Assembly: GCA_023512835.1 (NCBI GenBank)
Contig: CM042086.1
Span: 14,334,309 to 14,398,308 of the forward strand
Direction: 5' to 3'
DNA: 64,000 bases
Source of the DNA: Taxillus chinensis
Lineage: Eukaryota; Streptophyta; Magnoliopsida; Santalales; Loranthaceae
The notes below the pieces were generated by a model, which saw only the letters and a program-made list of their open reading frames with translations, was not told the DNA's origin and did not search any database. This document shows positions 61,193-64,000 of this stretch, one piece after another. The position numbers and the translations under genes are program-made. Numbering within the stretch: position 1 is the stretch's first letter; each line of letters opens with the position of its first letter.

Positions 61193-62508
61193 TTAATCAA
61201 ATATTTTAGTTCAACGCTAATATAGTCCCAATATGAATTATATACCCAAAGATATATGATTATCATAGTGTATATTTCTAGATACCATAATAGCGCGCTC
61301 TCTCTCTCTCTCTGTGTGTCTGCACATGTGCATGTGCGTGTGTGTGAAAACTTTGTTTTATGTCATACCATGACTTAATATATTTCGTGTTTTGTTATGT
61401 TAAAAATTCAAAATAGTACGCACATTAAAGGTGTGTGTTTGTAGATTGCATAGGGTTGGGGCAATGGGGCATGTAATAATTTTAAAAATAAAAGTGATTT
61501 AGATATTTATGTTAATATAACATCATGGAGGATACAATGATGAGGCTTCTAAAAACTTTGTAATGAACCTAAATCATTTTATGTTGCGATATATAAGGGA
61601 TGATCCTAAGACATGTTGCCATTTATTCAAGCAATCCTGCCCACGATGGATACCAAACAATAATCAATACAAAAATAATAAATAATTTGTTGTAACCGAA
61701 TTGAAAAGAAAATTAAACACATATGATACAAATAATTTTCAAATAATAATAATAATATTTTTTTAAAGACAAACATGTTGGTATGACAGCTATAAAAAGA
61801 AATTTGCAAACCTATAGCACACACCTAAGCCGCAAAAAGCTTGATAAGGTTCATCTTAACTCATATAAACAAGCACAAATATTCAAGGAACATATCAAGA
61901 TGTAGTGGAAATCGTCATATTCTAGTAACATGAGATTCTTGTTGGTGATTTGATATTCTTATACAACTCAAAGCTAAAACTATTTATCAAAAAGCTTCGT
62001 TTTCAGTGTTTTGATCTATCTAATGTCATTTCCATCATCTCTCTTCCAATTGCATCATCAAGATATGGAGCGAGGCTTCTAGTGCCTTCAAAGTGAATGA
62101 CTAGCGGGTCAAAGTATACTATTTTAATATATTTATTGATTGTGGCAACATTCACACCGCCCTAGCTTTAACTTAACTAAGACCAATGTCACAATGCCAG
62201 GCACATGATGACGTTAAATGATTCCTAAATGAGAGGTGTCTTATGATATCATTTTTCCATTATTTTACTTGATGTCATTATTTTGCATTTGCATATTTAT
62301 TTATTTATTTTTATTTTATTCAATTTTGTGTTTATAGTATTGATGAGGATCGATTGTGCGTCTACATTTTTATTTGTCATATGTTGTTATTTACTTGTTA
62401 ATAAGTATATATATATATATATCGTATTGTAGCTTATTCGTGCATAAATGTTTTTATGTACTCGTGTATTTTATGTGATTTTGTGTTATGGGTATTTTTA
62501 TTTGTATT

Positions 62509-62546
<38 letters not shown>

Positions 62547-62850
62547 CTCACACACACACACTCACTGTTGTTAACAAAAAAATAAATGTAAAATAATTAA
62601 AAAGTGCAATTTAAATTTTATATTATATGATATATCGGTTCATGTTATTTTCTTCATTCAACTCTGCTCATTATGTCATTAATGATGAATGCAAATGTTT
62701 GCGGTAGCCACCTTCGTTACCATCGATGGGCCTATGCTTTTAAATGGAGATGTTGCACCAGGTCTCGTAATTTTTGACATTGCCAATGACTTCTATATGG
62801 TCGAAACAAACAACCTTGTAATCTTTATCACTGACATTCTTATTTCTAAA
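61193..62850. other. AT-rich spacer
   Basis: Microsatellites lie at about 61296-61312 (CT), 62402-62420 (TA), 62510-62530 (CA) and 62551-62562 (CA). No gene is recognised. Confidence 0.6.
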
Positions 62851-62866
62851 TCATTCAAGTGTATGT

Positions 62867-62897
<31 letters not shown>

Positions 62898-63023
62898 CCC
62901 AACCCGTGAGAAACAGAGAAACAGATAAAATTATTAGTAGATCAATCAAGCCAATGTGGGACATTACATCCATCCCCCTCTGGAGAGCCCAGCGTCCGTG
63001 CTGGCACACTAACCCGGATCCTA

Positions 63024-63035
63024 GCTCTGATACCA
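63024..63035 (-). other. Retroelement primer-binding-site relic (initiator Met tRNA type)
   Basis: On the minus strand TGGTATCAGAGC matches the usual plant primer-binding site complementary to initiator methionine tRNA. It is followed by sequence reaching GTCCCACATTGG, a motif common in degenerate plant LTR elements. Surrounding 62930-63140 has a composition unlike its neighbours. Only a fragment is present; no gag or pol is seen. Confidence 0.5.
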
Positions 63036-63140
63036 TTTATAACAGCCCAGCCCACTCGTAGCCCGATATTACGCATGGACTTTGCCCGAACAATTTTATT
63101 TTTGATAGGCCCTCGACCCCGAAAACATGTCATGCTAGAA

Positions 63141-63630
63141 GAGGTTTCAGAACTTGATATTTAAAGGAGAAAAATAGTATACTTTGACACGCTAGTATAC
63201 TTATAATAACTTGCGATTCCATGGAGAGGTTTAAAGGAGAAATCATTTTCATTTCCTAGGGCTTGATATTAAAAGGGGAAAAAATTGAAATAACTTTTTC
63301 TCTTCTTTTGTTGTGGGAAACGAAGTAAGAGATGTGGTACTTGCCTTTATTTGCGTTGTCCTGATATTAGAACAGACGCAGAGATATTACTACATGACAT
63401 AAGAAAAAGAGTTGAAATGAAAAAAATAATACGAAGATTATATAATAAAAAATGTAACGGCTGAAATTAAATTTACTATATATGTGTTCATTTTTGTTGG
63501 CTTAGCATTACTGTATATAATATATGAGATTATTATTCCGCCTGTCGCAGGAGCTACGAAACACGTCAACAGGACCAAAAACGAGACGACAGACCGTTAA
63601 AAACAAAACAAAACATAGCCTATAATCCTT
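63141..63630. other. AT-rich spacer
   Basis: No gene or clear repeat is seen. Confidence 0.5.
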
Positions 63631-64000
63631 TCACTCGCGTCGCTCTCTCTCTCTCTCTCCATTCTCACTCCCGCCTGCCGCCACTGTCAGCAACACACGT
63701 TAACCCGGCGAATCACAAAAAAAAAAAAAAAACACAAACACAAACAATTAATTTAAAAAAAAAAACGCGAGCCTCCCAACACGCGTTTTCTTCCACACAC
63801 GTTAACACGTCTTCCACTACCGACGACGCAACAGCCTCTTCTCCTCCGCTTTTCACGCCGCCGATTCACTCGACGACGTCACGCTGCCGATCTACTCTGC
63901 GCGGTCTCTCTCTGCGTGCTCGTTCGCTGGAGACCTCCTTCCACCCGCCGCCGGTCTCCTACGGACCACCGTGAGCCGCCGCCGTTCCACGTCACCGTCC
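63631..64000 (+). promoter_or_regulatory. GC-rich leader or promoter of a gene beyond the right edge
   Basis: After a CT run (63642-63658) the sequence becomes pyrimidine-rich and much richer in G+C (CCGCC, CGACGACG, CTCTGCGTGC). That is the usual look of a plant 5' untranslated leader or first exon. No start codon with a convincing frame is present before the window ends. The direction is inferred from the CT bias. Confidence 0.4.

Noticed and set aside
1..64000. CRISPR arrays, prokaryotic operons, or an integrated viral genome
   Set aside because: No regularly spaced repeats, no operon-like gene packing and no viral structural or replication genes were seen; all identified genes are plant nuclear genes.

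Overview
This is a stretch of flowering-plant nuclear DNA. The evidence is many short exons with GT-AG introns, plant-specific gene families (YABBY, phytocyanin, pentatricopeptide-repeat, TOPLESS, GH17 glucanase with a GPI tail), very AT-rich spacers full of TA and GA microsatellites, and MITEs with exact target-site duplications. Species and chromosome cannot be told from the sequence. Exon structures were read by eye from family knowledge plus splice sites. For every intact multi-exon gene the exon lengths sum to a closed reading frame.

Layout. 1-2.68 kb: AT-rich spacer. 2.68-5.32 kb (-): a YABBY gene of the YAB5 type, 6 exons. 5.7-12.8 kb: spacer with microsatellites, a 49-bp tandem duplication and an orphan coding-like fragment. 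13.0-14.8 kb (+): a decayed PPR gene. 15.0-19.4 kb: spacer with an LTR- or promoter-like piece and a Harbinger-type MITE. 19.7-23.2 kb (+): a GH17 beta-1,3-glucanase with a one-base frameshift. 24.3-26.4 kb (+): a phytocyanin/arabinogalactan chimera. 26.9-27.7 kb (-): unidentified exon-like pieces. 27.8-30.6 kb (-): ARP6. 31.2-33.1 kb (-): an intronless ANTH-domain clathrin assembly protein. 34.6-39.9 kb (+): a BRAP2/BRIZ-type RING plus ZnF-UBP protein, 11 exons. 40.3-44.7 kb: spacer with an intact hAT MITE. 44.8-59.5 kb (-): a TOPLESS-related co-repressor, 25 exons, with a LINE remnant and a hAT-transposase remnant in its two largest introns. 59.5-64 kb: promoter, AT-rich spacer, a retroelement primer-binding-site relic and, at the right edge, GC-rich sequence that probably starts another gene.

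The genes are ordinary single-copy neighbours, not a pathway. There is a loose common theme of transcription and chromatin: YABBY factors are known partners of TOPLESS-type co-repressors, and ARP6 belongs to the SWR1 H2A.Z-loading complex. The sequence does not show that they work together here. I found no new multi-gene system. The points most worth a second look are: the frameshift next to the glucanase catalytic glutamate; two GC-AG introns and a changed RING ligand in the BRAP2-like gene; a phytocyanin that has lost both copper histidines; a PPR gene carrying an internal inverted segment; a 72-bp alternating purine-pyrimidine tract in the ANTH promoter; and unidentified exon-like sequence downstream of ARP6.
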